Of a stretch of DNA of 5,993 nt, positions 5,908-5,993 are shown in pieces (position 1 is the first letter of the stretch; every line of letters begins with the position of its first letter). The notes under the pieces were generated by a model. It saw only the letters and a list, made by a program, of their open reading frames with translations, was not told where the DNA came from and searched no databases. This DNA comes from Clostridia bacterium (GTDB lineage Bacteria > Bacillota > Clostridia > Oscillospirales > CAG-272). The translations under genes and the position numbers were made by a program. The stretch spans positions 1 through 5,993 of the forward strand of contig CAAGDE010000203.1 of NCBI GenBank assembly GCA_900768535.1, read 5' to 3'.

Positions 5908-5959
5908 AAGAAAGGTTTAGGAATCCAAAGAATTTCACTGAGAAGGGCATACCCCCGAC
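5860..5959 (+). repeat. Structured 3'-end repeat, copy C (full length, 100 bp)
   Basis: Read on the plus strand, the copy starts GGGAAGACC (5860-5868), then the hairpin TTGGGGC/TCC/GCCCCAA (5869-5885), six bases, a perfect 14-bp stem (5892-5905 with 5908-5921, two nominal loop bases), eleven bases and the 27-nt tail (5933-5959), identical to copy A's. It overlaps the 3' end of the symporter gene by 48 bases, and the gene's TAG stop (5905-5907) sits at the tip of the second hairpin. As with copy A, no U-tract follows. Confidence 0.88.
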
Positions 5960-5993
5960 CAACGGAACGCGAAAGCTTTCCGGTGATTCAGTC

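Noticed and set aside
19..5959. Inverted 27-bp (about 100-bp overall) repeats flanking nearly the whole window, resembling terminal inverted repeats of a transposon.
   Set aside because: The interior holds a housekeeping groES-groEL operon and no transposase or recombinase, a third related copy sits inside, and each copy tracks the 3' end of a gene. A dispersed gene-end repeat explains it better.

Overview
The window reads as a chromosomal segment from a GC-rich, Gram-positive-type anaerobe, most likely a Clostridia/Oscillospirales-like Firmicute. The grounds are a CIRCE operator (the HrcA repressor site) in front of groES-groEL, strong AGGAGG/AAGGGGG-type ribosome binding sites, sigma-A-like promoters, and hairpin repeats of the GACCTTGGG...CCCAAACCC type, which I associate with that group. 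The genus cannot be fixed from the sequence alone.

Layout. On the minus strand from right to left: the groES-groEL heat-shock operon (4288 to 2352) with its own promoter and CIRCE. Next comes a 313-bp gap holding a structured repeat, a likely intrinsic terminator and a sigma-A promoter. Then a two-gene operon (2038 to 120) encodes an O-antigen ligase/Wzy-like polytopic membrane protein and, overlapping it by 4 bp, a small membrane protein with a bacterial PH-like domain. Diverging from groES on the plus strand is an alanine/glycine:cation symporter of the AGCS family (4549-5907).

How the genes relate. groES and groEL form one chaperonin machine under HrcA-type control. The O-antigen-ligase-like protein and the PH-domain protein are translationally coupled and probably act together at the membrane, plausibly in surface glycopolymer assembly. 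The symporter stands alone. No mobile element, CRISPR array, tRNA or rRNA was seen.

The most notable non-coding signal is a family of about 100-bp repeats (19-119, 2261-2341, 5860-5959). A copy lies at the 3' end of every transcription unit in the window, always in the same orientation relative to the gene it follows. Each copy has a 7-bp hairpin with a 3-nt loop, then a second, longer hairpin. In the two full copies the second hairpin has a perfect 14-bp stem whose sequence differs at three positions with matching changes on the opposite arm, and it is followed by an identical 27-nt tail. One copy overlaps the symporter gene and supplies its last 15 residues and its stop codon. This looks like a mobile or selected 3'-UTR element whose function I cannot name.
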